From the NCBI RefSeq assembly GCF_014647795.1, contig NZ_BMPW01000019.1, positions 124,001 through 188,000 on the forward strand: 64,000 nt of DNA, read 5' to 3'. The position numbers and the translations under genes were made by a program. Origin of the DNA: Actinoplanes campanulatus (GTDB taxonomy: Bacteria; Actinomycetota; Actinomycetes; Mycobacteriales; Micromonosporaceae). The notes below the pieces were generated by a model, which saw nothing but the letters and a program-made list of their open reading frames with translations, was not told the DNA's origin and made no database searches. Of the stretch, positions 26,294 to 34,009 are shown piece after piece; within the stretch, counting starts at the first letter, position 1; the number at the start of each line of letters is the position of its first letter.

Positions 26294-26297
26294 TTAA
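26294..26297. repeat. TTAA target-site duplication, left
   Basis: TTAA directly before the left terminal inverted repeat. It is repeated at 27668-27671 after the right end. A 4-bp duplication of this type fits IS701-family insertions. Confidence 0.85.
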
Positions 26298-27667
26298 TAC
26301 TGCAACGGCACTTCATCGGAATGGGTAGCCGCGGCGTTTGTAGTGGCTGAGGCGGGCTTGGTGTTGGCGGCGTCGTCGCCACCGTGACCACCACCAGATG
26401 TGTTTGGGCTGGTGGGGGCGGACGAGTAGTGCGGCCAGCAGGCGCCGGATCTCCGGTACCGTGTAGCCGATCATCATGCCGTCTTCACTGTCGTTTGCTG
26501 TTGCGCGGTCAACGTTCGGGCGACGACGAGCCAGGCGTAGGCGGCCATCGACAAGGTGATGTGGGCGTGCCAGGCCCGCCAGTCACGGACCTGATACTCA
26601 TCGAGACCGGCCTGGCCTTTGGCCTGCTGGAAGCATTCCTCGATCGCCCACCGGGTCCCGGCGATCCGGGCAAGATCCATCAGTCGGGTCTTCCGCGGGC
26701 CGTAGCAGACGTAGTAGGCCAGCTCGCCGGTACTGATGCTGCGCCGGGCCAGGAGCCAGTGCCCGCGGCCAGGCCGCCAGGACACGCCGATCGGCACCCG
26801 TGCCCACCAGTACTCCCGCGGCCCATGAGCACCAGCGCCCGTGGAAACCCTCGACCAGGCCCGTCCGGGTAGGCCGGCGATCAGCTCGTCGACACGGACC
26901 CGGCCCCTGCTCGTGGTGGCCACCTCGTCGTTGCATCGGGTCGCGACCACATAAGCCCGGTCGTGATCCTCCAGCCAGGTCCGCAACGATCTGGCCTGCC
27001 CGTAGACCTCGTCCATCGTCACCCACGCGGCCGGCACCCCGGCCGCGAACGCTCTTTTGAGCATCTGCCGGGCCATCTCGATCTTCGTGGCGAAGCCGAC
27101 CTCGTCCGCGATCCCCGCAGCCCGGCACCGGCCCCGATCACCGGTCCACGCCGCCGGCAGATACAACTGCCGGTCGATCAGCGCGTGCCCCCGCTCAGAT
27201 CGATAGGCCAGGAAGACACCGATCTGGCAGTTCTCGATCCGCCCGGCGGTGCCGGAGTACTGCCGCTGAACACCGGCGGACTTCACACCCTTCTTCAGGA
27301 AGCCGGTGTCATCGATGATCAGCACACCTGCCGGGTCACCGAGATGCTCGACGACGTAGTCCCGGACCTCGTCACGAACCGCGTCGACGTCCCAATCGGC
27401 CCACCGCAACAACCGCTGCATCCCGTCCGGCGACAGATCACCGGCCCGCTCCGCCAGAGTCCAGCCGTTCTTACGATCCAGGCCCGCGACCAGCCCGGAC
27501 AGATACTGCCGAGCCCGCCGCCGCGGCTCTGACCTGGTGAACCGTCCCGAGAACCGGGCATACAACCGGTCCAGCTCACCCGACCACTGATCAACCTCGA
27601 TCGCCGTCACACAACAGGCAACGAGCCGATCATCGATACGTTCCGCCAGCCGAGTGCCGTTGCAGTA
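26298..27667 (-). mobile_element. IS701-family insertion sequence, 1370 bp
   Basis: The element is bounded by perfect 15-bp terminal inverted repeats TACTGCAACGGCACT (26298-26312) and its complement (27653-27667), flanked by TTAA duplications. It carries one transposase on the minus strand. Because removal of the element plus one TTAA exactly restores the guaB-like frame, and the ends are perfect, the insertion looks recent. Confidence 0.92.
26474..27610 (-). CDS. IS701-family transposase
   Basis: A 378-residue DDE transposase starting at GTG 27610. Acidic residues are visible in VLIIDDTGF (about 100), VTMDEVYG (Asp200) and [13 protein letters not shown], the IS701 arrangement. The frame stops at VKTA, yet the conserved C-terminal tail of this family (TVPEIRRLLAALL, then an Arg-rich WWWSRWRRRRQHQARLSHY) is encoded just downstream, down to about 26315, in the -1 frame starting from an overlapping ATG. 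The protein is therefore either slightly truncated or needs a -1 frameshift. Confidence 0.92.
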   Translation of the reverse strand: MTAIEVDQWSGELDRLYARFSGRFTRSEPRRRARQYLSGLVAGLDRKNGWTLAERAGDLSPDGMQRLLRWADWDVDAVRDEVRDYVVEHLGDPAGVLIIDDTGFLKKGVKSAGVQRQYSGTAGRIENCQIGVFLAYRSERGHALIDRQLYLPAAWTGDRGRCRAAGIADEVGFATKIEMARQMLKRAFAAGVPAAWVTMDEVYGQARSLRTWLEDHDRAYVVATRCNDEVATTSRGRVRVDELIAGLPGRAWSRVSTGAGAHGPREYWWARVPIGVSWRPGRGHWLLARRSISTGELAYYVCYGPRKTRLMDLARIAGTRWAIEECFQQAKGQAGLDEYQVRDWRAWHAHITLSMAAYAWLVVARTLTAQQQTTVKTA

Positions 27668-27671
27668 TTAA
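27668..27671. repeat. TTAA target-site duplication, right
   Basis: TTAA immediately after the right terminal inverted repeat, matching the copy at 26294-26297. Transcription of the interrupted gene resumes in frame at 27672. Confidence 0.85.
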
Positions 27672-28453
27672 CACCCGCGACTACGAGGACCGCATCCCGG
27701 CGCTGGTCGACGCCGGTGCCGATGTGCTTTGCCTGGACTCCTCCGACGGCTTCTCGGTGTGGCAGCACCGCGTCGTCGAGTTCGTCCGCGAACGGTACGG
27801 CGACAGCGTCCGGATCGGGGCCGGCAACGTGGTCGACGCCCGCGGCTTCAACTACCTCGCCGAGGCCGGCGCCGACTTCGTCAAGGTCGGCATCGGCGGC
27901 GGATCCATCTGCATCACCCGTGACCAGAAAGGCATCGGCCGCGGCCAGGCCACCGCTCTGGCCGAGATCGTCCCCGCCCGCGATGCTTACGCGGAGAAGA
28001 CCGGCATGTACGTGCCGGTGTGCTCCGACGGCGGCATCATCCACGACTCCCACATGGCGATCGCGCTCGCGTTCGGAGCGGACTTCCTGATGCTCGGGCG
28101 ATACTTCGCCCGATTCGACGAGAGCCCAGCGCCGAAGGTCCGGGGAACTGGCGGTCAGGTCCTCAAGGAGTATTGGGGCGAAGGAAGTTCCCGCGCGCGC
28201 AACGCTGCCCGGTACGGGCAAGGTGACATGGTCTTCGAAGAGGGCGTCGACGGGTACGTCAACTACGCCGGCGCCCTGGCCGACAATGTGAAGGTCACCC
28301 TCGCCAAGATCCGGTCGACGATGATCAGCTGTGGATCGACCACGCTCCGGCAGTTTCATGAGACCGCGATTCTCGAGCCGGTCTCTCAGCAGACCTTCGT
28401 GCAGAACTCTGAGGAGGTCGACCGCAACGACCGGCCGACCGTCGTCTGATCGC

Positions 28454-28492
28454 CCTGCCGTCGCCTCACTCACCCGGTGAGGCGACGGCAGG
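28454..28492 (+). terminator. GC-rich hairpin terminator after the guaB-like gene
   Basis: A perfect 16-bp stem, CCTGCCGTCGCCTCAC (28454-28469) pairing with 28477-28492, with a 7-base loop. It starts four bases after the guaB-like stop. There is no T-run, as usual for actinomycete terminators. It separates this unit from the regulator gene at 28604. Confidence 0.8.
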
Positions 28493-28603
28493 CGTATTGT
28501 GCTTCGCCTTGGGCCGTCTTGCTCAGCGGGTTGTGCGGTTCGTGTGGTCTTTGGGACCATTTCCGGACTGTGACCGACGCCATCCGGACCGGGAAGGAGC
28601 GGC

Positions 28604-29881
28604 GTGGCGCGAACCGACCCTCAACGGAATGAACGGTTCCGCGTGGCACGCGCACGCCTCCGGCTCACGCGGCAGGAAGTCGCAGACGCGGCAAACCAAT
28701 ATCTGACGCCTCGCCACTCCTTGAACGACAACGATATCGGTAAGATCGAAAGAGGCGTGGTTACCTGGCCAGGGTCCGAACGGCGCGCAGCGCTCAAGAA
28801 GGTTCTCGGCGCTGCAACCGACGCGGATCTGGGTTTTGTCAATTCACGTGCGACCTTCACCGGATCGGCGGCTGCCGCGGAGCGCATCGAGCATCTTGCT
28901 CGGTCGGCAGATTCCCTCTCGGCTGCACGATTCGATGAAATTGGCGTACCGGAAGGGACTGATCCGCTTGCAGCCTTCGCTGCTGGCGGGCCTGTGAGCG
29001 GGCCATGGCTGGTCTTGCTGGACAACCTCGCGTCAATCGCTGAAAACCTGGGGTGGAACGCGGTCCGGCCGTTGGCAGCCAAGCAGATGCAGAGTCTGGA
29101 AGCACTTCGCCGTCAGGATTCCGCGTTGGCAGAACCCCTCGCCGTCGCGGATGCCCGATGGTCTGAATTCATGAGCTGGATCTGCGCAAACAACGGCGTT
29201 CCCGGCGATGACTGGCTGCGCCGAGCCCACCACCGCGCGGAAGCCGCAGGCGACGCCGTGGTGACGGCGTACGTGCTCATGAGGCAGAGCCAGCAAGCGC
29301 TCGACGCCGGCGATCCCACCTCCGCGGTGGCCTTGTCTCGCAAAGCGCTGCGATACGGTCCCCTACCGACTCGCACTCAAGCGCTGTGCCTGACGAGGTT
29401 GGCCGAAGGACTGGCACTGGCTGGCAACGAGTCCGGTCTGGAGGCCCTGGAGATCGCCCATCACAACGTGAAAGCCGGTTCGACCTCGCCTGAGGACCAC
29501 ATCTCCCGACACTGCGACACGCGGTACATCGACGGGATCCGGGCCCGGTGTCACTACCTGCTGGGAAACCATCACGAAGCAGCGGCACTCCTGACGGATG
29601 TCCTGGCGGACGAGCAGCCAGCGGGATCTATTGACCGCGGGATCTGGTACGCCTACTTCGCAGAAACGCACGCGCCACGCCATCCCGAGAAGAGCGCTGA
29701 GGCAGGGTTGAAGGCGCTGGCACTGTCACGATCGGCGGATTCCGCCCGGGTCACGCAAGCTCTGCTCACCGTCGCGGTGACGTTGAGAGCACATCGTGGA
29801 CTTGATCTCGTCGACAGGTTCCTCCAACAGCACAGCGCGGCCGTTGCCGCCCAACTGTCAGTATCGGAATCATGGACTTGA
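28604..29881 (+). CDS. XRE-family regulator with TPR-like C-terminal region (paralogue 3)
   Basis: A 425-residue paralogue of the regulators at 4642 and 8242. The helix-turn-helix runs from NERFRVARARLRLTRQEVAD to NDNDIGKIERGVVTWPG. The rest is helical with TPR-like repeats (DPTSAVALSRKALRYGPL, HHEAAALLTDVLADEQ). GTG at 28604 has AAGGAG six bases upstream. The end overlaps the creatininase-like gene by 10 bp, so the two are coupled. It may sense a small molecule or peptide, as TPR-containing XRE regulators often do. Confidence 0.83.
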   Translation: MARTDPQRNERFRVARARLRLTRQEVADAANQYLTPRHSLNDNDIGKIERGVVTWPGSERRAALKKVLGAATDADLGFVNSRATFTGSAAAAERIEHLARSADSLSAARFDEIGVPEGTDPLAAFAAGGPVSGPWLVLLDNLASIAENLGWNAVRPLAAKQMQSLEALRRQDSALAEPLAVADARWSEFMSWICANNGVPGDDWLRRAHHRAEAAGDAVVTAYVLMRQSQQALDAGDPTSAVALSRKALRYGPLPTRTQALCLTRLAEGLALAGNESGLEALEIAHHNVKAGSTSPEDHISRHCDTRYIDGIRARCHYLLGNHHEAAALLTDVLADEQPAGSIDRGIWYAYFAETHAPRHPEKSAEAGLKALALSRSADSARVTQALLTVAVTLRAHRGLDLVDRFLQQHSAAVAAQLSVSESWT

Positions 29882-30585
29882 TCACCCTTGCCACCACGGC
29901 GGACATCCGGGACCGCCGGCCAGAGATCGCCCTTCTGCCCGTCGGCAGTTTCGAGCAGCACGGTCGGCATCTTCCCCTTGCCACCGACACGATCGTCGCC
30001 TCAGCCATAGCCGATGGCCTGGCAGCGGTGTACAACGTGTTCGTGCTACCGCCCATCACCATGTCGTGCTCGCACGAGCACGCTGCATGGCCAGGGACCA
30101 TCAGCTTGAGCCACCGCACCGTCAGTGCGGTCATCGAGGACGTGGTGGTCAGCCTCACCGCTCAGGGCATCGGCAAACTGGCGATCATCAGCGGTCACGG
30201 TGGCAACTATTTCCTCAGCAACGTGGTCCAGTCCGCGAACGCGGTGACGCCCAAGTCCATGACTCTGTTTCCGAGCCGAGACGACTGGCGGAAGGCACGA
30301 GAGGATGCCGAACTCGAGACGGACGACCATGAAGACATGCACGCCGGCGAACTCGAGGTGTCCATCTTGCAAGCAGTCGCGCCCGGAGCCCTGCGTGACG
30401 GCTTCGAATCTGCCGATCATCGGTCAAACGCGCGGCCTCACTTGTTGATCGAAGGCATGGCTGCCTACACGAGCAGCGGTGTGATCGGCCGCCCCTCCGC
30501 CGGGACAGCGGAAAAAGGCAAGGCGATTCTGGGCAGCCTCGTGACCTCTTTCGGTGAGCACCTGCGCCAGCTGACCGAATCGTGA
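29872..30585 (+). CDS. creatininase-family amidohydrolase
   Basis: A 237-residue metal-dependent hydrolase of the creatininase fold. Metal ligands are visible in GSFEQHGRHLPLATDT (about 24-39), the glycine motif in SGHGGN, and the family motif DMHAGELEVS. Family members include creatinine amidohydrolase, the mycofactocin protease MftE and the archaeal FAPy deformylase ArfB. ArfB acts on a GTP-cyclohydrolase product, which is interesting next to folE, but nothing here proves that activity. Translation is coupled to the upstream regulator. Confidence 0.8.
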   Translation: MDLITLATTADIRDRRPEIALLPVGSFEQHGRHLPLATDTIVASAIADGLAAVYNVFVLPPITMSCSHEHAAWPGTISLSHRTVSAVIEDVVVSLTAQGIGKLAIISGHGGNYFLSNVVQSANAVTPKSMTLFPSRDDWRKAREDAELETDDHEDMHAGELEVSILQAVAPGALRDGFESADHRSNARPHLLIEGMAAYTSSGVIGRPSAGTAEKGKAILGSLVTSFGEHLRQLTES

Positions 30586-30745
30586 CGGCCGGCTCGGTCG
30601 AAATCCCCTGCGTCGACACGCCGAACTGCCGTCAAGACCGCCGTCGGCCGAGCGCCGAAGGATGCCGAACAGATCGATATCCATGATCACTATGCGGTCC
30701 GACCGTTGCCGTGTTTCTGCAGTTCACGATGAACTTCGCCGCGTA

Positions 30746-30790
30746 GATTCCCCATAGATTCCCACCAAATTCCCCCTTGGATGGCGTTCC
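30746..30790 (+). promoter_or_regulatory. triple GATTCCC element, copy B (folE operon)
   Basis: GATTCCC at 30746-30752 and 30757-30763 and AATTCCC at 30768-30774 (offsets 0, 11, 22), then ATGGCGTTCC at 30781-30790. Matches copy A (9946-9989) in repeat spacing and in the identical downstream ten bases. It lies 156 bp upstream of the folE start, in the 360-bp gap 30586-30945, which shows no convincing gene. Confidence 0.65.
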
Positions 30791-30945
30791 CGCCCTCGTC
30801 CGGTTGCCGGATGGTGGAGGAACACAATGGCGATCGATGGCCGCCCGAAGAGCCGGCGTAGGTGCGCTAAGGCGCGCGACGCGGCCAGAAGCGATCCGTC
30901 GTCAGGGTGTAACAGGCACGCCCATCCATAGGAGGTCGTACAGCC

Positions 30946-31554
30946 GTGACGTCACCAGCGCTATCCCTCGCCGCGGTTACGGACAACGGCCGCGTCGCTT
31001 CTCGCCCGGTGGATCTGGAGGGCGCGACGGCCGCTGCGGCTCAACTGCTCTCCGCTCTCGGCCTGGACATGGACAGCGACCATCGTCGAGACACTCCCGC
31101 CCGGATGGCTCGCGCGCTGACCGAGATGCTCAGAGCCCCGTCGTTCGAGCCGACCACGTTCGATAACGCGGGCGGCTACGACGAGCTCGTGGTCGTGGAT
31201 CGGATCCCGTTCTTCAGCCTCTGCGAACACCATGTGCTGCCGTTCATCGGCGAGGCCACGATCGCCTACGCCCCGAAGGACCGCATCGTCGGGTTGTCGA
31301 AGCTGGCGTGGGTCGTTCAGCTCTACGCCCGACGGCTGCAGACCCAGGAAGCCATGACGCAGCAGATCGCGGACTGGCTGGTGGAACAGCTAGACCCGAA
31401 GGGGGTCGGTGTCCGCCTTCGCGCCGAGCACCTGTGCATGAGCCTGCGCGGCGCCCGGGCCATCGGTGCAGTCACCGACACCACCACCAACAGAGGAGTT
31501 CTGGCTGACGACCCGGCCCGCCGAGAGGAATGGCAGCGCCGGCTGTCGTCGTAG
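30946..31554 (+). CDS. folE: GTP cyclohydrolase I
   Basis: A 202-residue FolE converting GTP to dihydroneopterin triphosphate. Zinc ligands are Cys93, His96 (SLCEHH) and Cys164 (AEHLCMS). GLSKLAWVVQLYARRLQTQE is also typical. GTG at 30946 has AGGAGG ten bases upstream. With queD and queE immediately following, it is most likely a pathway-specific copy for 7-deazaguanine synthesis rather than the folate gene. Confidence 0.95.
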   Translation: MTSPALSLAAVTDNGRVASRPVDLEGATAAAAQLLSALGLDMDSDHRRDTPARMARALTEMLRAPSFEPTTFDNAGGYDELVVVDRIPFFSLCEHHVLPFIGEATIAYAPKDRIVGLSKLAWVVQLYARRLQTQEAMTQQIADWLVEQLDPKGVGVRLRAEHLCMSLRGARAIGAVTDTTTNRGVLADDPARREEWQRRLSS

Positions 31555-31586
31555 CCCATCACCTCTTTCAGGACGAGGAGCCCTCC

Positions 31587-31970
31587 GTGGGACACAGGAT
31601 CGGCAAACGCTTCACCTTCGAGGCTAGCCACCAGCTGCCGGGACTCCCCGACGGCCACAAGTGCGGTCGCCTGCACGGGCACAGTTACACCGTCGAGGTC
31701 ACGCTCGTCGCCGAGGACCTTGTCGAGCCGGGTTTCGTGACCGACTTCGGTGACCTGGCGCCGTTCAAGGAGCACCTGGCCGAAGCGTTTGATCACCGCC
31801 ATCTCAACGAGGTCATGACGGTGGCGCCGACCAGCGAGAACCTCGCCGAGGTCTTGGCGCAGTGGTTCATCACCGAACTCGAGCCCGCCATTCCCGGCAA
31901 CCTGTTCGTCGTCCGTGTCAGCGAGACTGCATCCTCGTGGGCCGAATTCCGGCCGGAGAGAGCAGCATGA
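31587..31970 (+). CDS. queD: 6-carboxy-5,6,7,8-tetrahydropterin synthase
   Basis: A 127-residue 6-pyruvoyltetrahydropterin synthase-family protein, QueD type. Zinc ligands are His15 (FEASHQ) and His30, His32 of the Cys26-x3-HGH motif (KCGRLHGHSY); Cys26 is the catalytic cysteine. GTG at 31587 has GAGGAG six bases upstream. It converts dihydroneopterin triphosphate to 6-carboxytetrahydropterin, the second step of the 7-deazaguanine route. The stop overlaps the queE start as ATGA. Confidence 0.93.
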   Translation: MGHRIGKRFTFEASHQLPGLPDGHKCGRLHGHSYTVEVTLVAEDLVEPGFVTDFGDLAPFKEHLAEAFDHRHLNEVMTVAPTSENLAEVLAQWFITELEPAIPGNLFVVRVSETASSWAEFRPERAA

Positions 31971-32680
31971 CTGACCTCCTGCCTACTTCGAGGTCGACGC
32001 TGCGGGTCGCCGAGCTGTTCGGGCCCACTCTGCAGGGTGAGGGACCTTCGGCGGGGCAGCGGGCACTTTTCGTGCGGCTGTCCGGGTGCAATCTCGACTG
32101 CGGCTGGTGCGACACCCCGTACACCTGGGACTGGGATCGCTTCAACCGTGAGGAGCAGGCCACCGAGATGGCCGTCGCTGAGGTGGCGAGCTGGGTGGTC
32201 AGCCAGGGCACCGACTTGGTGGTCATCACCGGGGGAGAGCCGCTGGTGCAACAGCAGCGCCTCGGCGCCTTGGCGGCTCAGCTGGCCGGCGCGGGACGCC
32301 GCGTGGAGGTGGAAACCAACGGCACCATCGCGCCCGACGAACGTTTGATCGCTGCCGTCGGCACGTTCAACGTGTCACCGAAGCTGAGCGGGTCGGGAGT
32401 GCCGGTGCACCGGCGGCTGCGGCCGAAGGCGCTGCGGGCGTTTCGTGACTGCGGCAAAGCCGTGTTCAAGTTCGTCATCACCGGGCCGGCCGACATCCAG
32501 GAGCTGGTGGAGCTACAAGCCGAGCTGGACCTCGGCCGGATCTGGGTCATGCCTGAGGGCACCACGGAAAGCGCGGTTCTCACCGGGATGCGCAACCTTG
32601 CCGAGCCGGCGCTGGCCAACGGCTGGAACCTCAGTCCTCGGCTGCACGTGCTGCTGTGGGGTGATGAGCGTGGCCGCTGA
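31967..32680 (+). CDS. queE: 7-carboxy-7-deazaguanine synthase (radical SAM)
   Basis: A 237-residue radical SAM enzyme. The [4Fe-4S] cysteines are Cys41, Cys45, Cys48 (CNLDCGWC), preceded by FGPTLQGEGPSAG, the QueE substrate-binding segment, and followed by VITGGEPL and VETNGT. It contracts 6-carboxytetrahydropterin to 7-carboxy-7-deazaguanine (CDG). No queC-like gene, which would convert CDG to preQ0, is found in the window. The 3' end overlaps the phosphoribosyltransferase gene. Confidence 0.95.
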   Translation: MTDLLPTSRSTLRVAELFGPTLQGEGPSAGQRALFVRLSGCNLDCGWCDTPYTWDWDRFNREEQATEMAVAEVASWVVSQGTDLVVITGGEPLVQQQRLGALAAQLAGAGRRVEVETNGTIAPDERLIAAVGTFNVSPKLSGSGVPVHRRLRPKALRAFRDCGKAVFKFVITGPADIQELVELQAELDLGRIWVMPEGTTESAVLTGMRNLAEPALANGWNLSPRLHVLLWGDERGR

Positions 32681-33161
32681 GGGCCCACCGATCCTGCTGC
32701 CCTGGCAGGAACTCGTCGCCAGAATCCACGACACCGCGGTGAACGTCCGCAGTGACGGTGTTCCCGACGTGGTGATCGGCATCCTGCGCGGCGGCATGAT
32801 TCCCGCGACGGTCTTCGCCCATGCTCTGGCGGTGCGGACCGTCCGTGCCGTGGAGGTCGTCCACACCGTCAGCGACGACATGAACGCGGCCAAGACGCCT
32901 GCCCCGCAGGTGTCGAACGTGGCCAGCCTGGGCGACCTGTCCGGCCTGGACGTCCTCATCGTCGATGACATCGCCGGCACCGGCGACACGATGGCCTACA
33001 CCGCGCAGCTGGTTGCCACAGCAGGCGCCACCCGCGTCCGCACTGCGGTCTGCATCGTCAACGCCGCCAACTGGCGGCGTCCGCAACCCCCCGAACACGC
33101 GCTGACCTACATCGGCGCCACCGTCGAAGGATGGGTGATCTTCCCGTGGGAGAACCGATGA
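32664..33161 (+). CDS. purine-type phosphoribosyltransferase
   Basis: A 165-residue type I phosphoribosyltransferase resembling Gpt/HGPRT. The PRPP-binding motif is VLIVDDIAGTGDTM, and an N-terminal GILRGGMIPA loop binds pyrophosphate. It overlaps queE by 17 bp. In toyocamycin- and tubercidin-type pathways a phosphoribosyltransferase attaches ribose-5-phosphate to the deazapurine. Attaching it to CDG is the natural inference here. Confidence 0.85.
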   Translation: MSVAAEGPPILLPWQELVARIHDTAVNVRSDGVPDVVIGILRGGMIPATVFAHALAVRTVRAVEVVHTVSDDMNAAKTPAPQVSNVASLGDLSGLDVLIVDDIAGTGDTMAYTAQLVATAGATRVRTAVCIVNAANWRRPQPPEHALTYIGATVEGWVIFPWENR

Positions 33162-34009
33162 CCATCGCCACCGGCACGGAAACCGACGACCTGCATGCGC
33201 GCACCCTGACGCGCCCGGGTACCCCGATGATCGGCCTGTACTCGGTGAACCAGATGGACGACCTCTACACGGCGATCCCCGCCGGCGAGGTCAAGGCCTC
33301 CGGGATCATGAATCTCGCTCAACGGCTGTATGTCGCCGAACGCGTTGAGCAGGGCGCGAGGCTGGTGGACATCTGCTGCGGGCGAGGGCTGCAGCTGCCG
33401 ACGCTGTACCGGTACGCCCCGGGCTTGCAGCAGTACGTCGGACTGGACGTGGCTGCGGCGAACCTGGCGGAGGCCAGAGACCGGATCGCCCGTCTGGATG
33501 ATCACTACGGTGCCCGGCTGTTCCCGATCGAGCTGGTCGAGTGTGACGTGGCCGCGCCGTGGCCGGCCGAGGCGGTCGGTGACGGGTTCGACGTCGCCGT
33601 CTACACCTCAGCGCTGGAGCATCTGCCGCGTGAGCTGGCCGTCGCCAGCCTGCGGCACGCCGCGGCCGCTCTGCGGCCCGGCGGGGTGTTGTACCTGTCG
33701 ACGCCCGAAACGCCGGGCCTGCCGCCGCGGCCGCTGCAGTACCGGGTGCACGTCTACGAGTGGAACAGCGCCGAGCTGGAGCCCGTTCTGGCCGAGTGCG
33801 GCCTGGTGGTCGAGGAGAAGGTCGGGCAGCTGTCGCCGCCCGCGGACCAGGTCGCCGCGGCACTGGCCGGCAAATTCGGGGACGGCGCCCGGCAGTGGTA
33901 TCAGCGGCTGCGGGAGACCGTGTCGCCGGCGCTGCTGGACACGGTGGCCGCCGCCGCCATCCCGGACGCGGCGATGGAAGTGATGTACGTGTGCCGACGA
34001 CCGGCATAA
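33158..34009 (+). CDS. SAM-dependent methyltransferase
   Basis: A 283-residue class I methyltransferase. The SAM motif I is VDICCGRGLQLP (around residues 69-80), followed by YVGLDVAAANL and motif IV in VAVYTSALEHLPRE. The N-terminal 50 residues (MIGLYSVNQMDDLYTAIPAGEV) precede the core. GTG/ATGA-type overlap with the phosphoribosyltransferase. The methyl acceptor is unknown. Confidence 0.87.
   Translation: MTIATGTETDDLHARTLTRPGTPMIGLYSVNQMDDLYTAIPAGEVKASGIMNLAQRLYVAERVEQGARLVDICCGRGLQLPTLYRYAPGLQQYVGLDVAAANLAEARDRIARLDDHYGARLFPIELVECDVAAPWPAEAVGDGFDVAVYTSALEHLPRELAVASLRHAAAALRPGGVLYLSTPETPGLPPRPLQYRVHVYEWNSAELEPVLAECGLVVEEKVGQLSPPADQVAAALAGKFGDGARQWYQRLRETVSPALLDTVAAAAIPDAAMEVMYVCRRPA

Larger units (their letters stand above)
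25585..28449 (+). pseudogene. IMP dehydrogenase/GMP reductase family gene split by an IS701 element
   Basis: The two coding segments are 25585-26297 and 27672-28449; joining them across one TTAA gives a continuous frame (GAGVNT then RDYEDRIP) of about 500 residues. The N-terminal part holds a barrel start (TPIVSAIMGAVSS) and two CBS-like repeats (VVVTDDGTPSGRFLGLLTSRDY, VLPILDTTGQLTALVQRRDYE). The C-terminal part has [10 protein letters not shown], the catalytic-Cys loop [13 protein letters not shown] and [16 protein letters not shown] at 25585 has AAGGAG seven bases upstream. Toyocamycin-type clusters use a GMP reductase homologue, so it may belong to the deazapurine pathway, or it may be a drug-resistant IMPDH. 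As read it is disrupted. Confidence 0.88.

Noticed and set aside
28454-28492. Operator for the regulator at 28604
   Set aside because: The 16-bp stem starts four bases after a stop codon and is better explained as a terminator.
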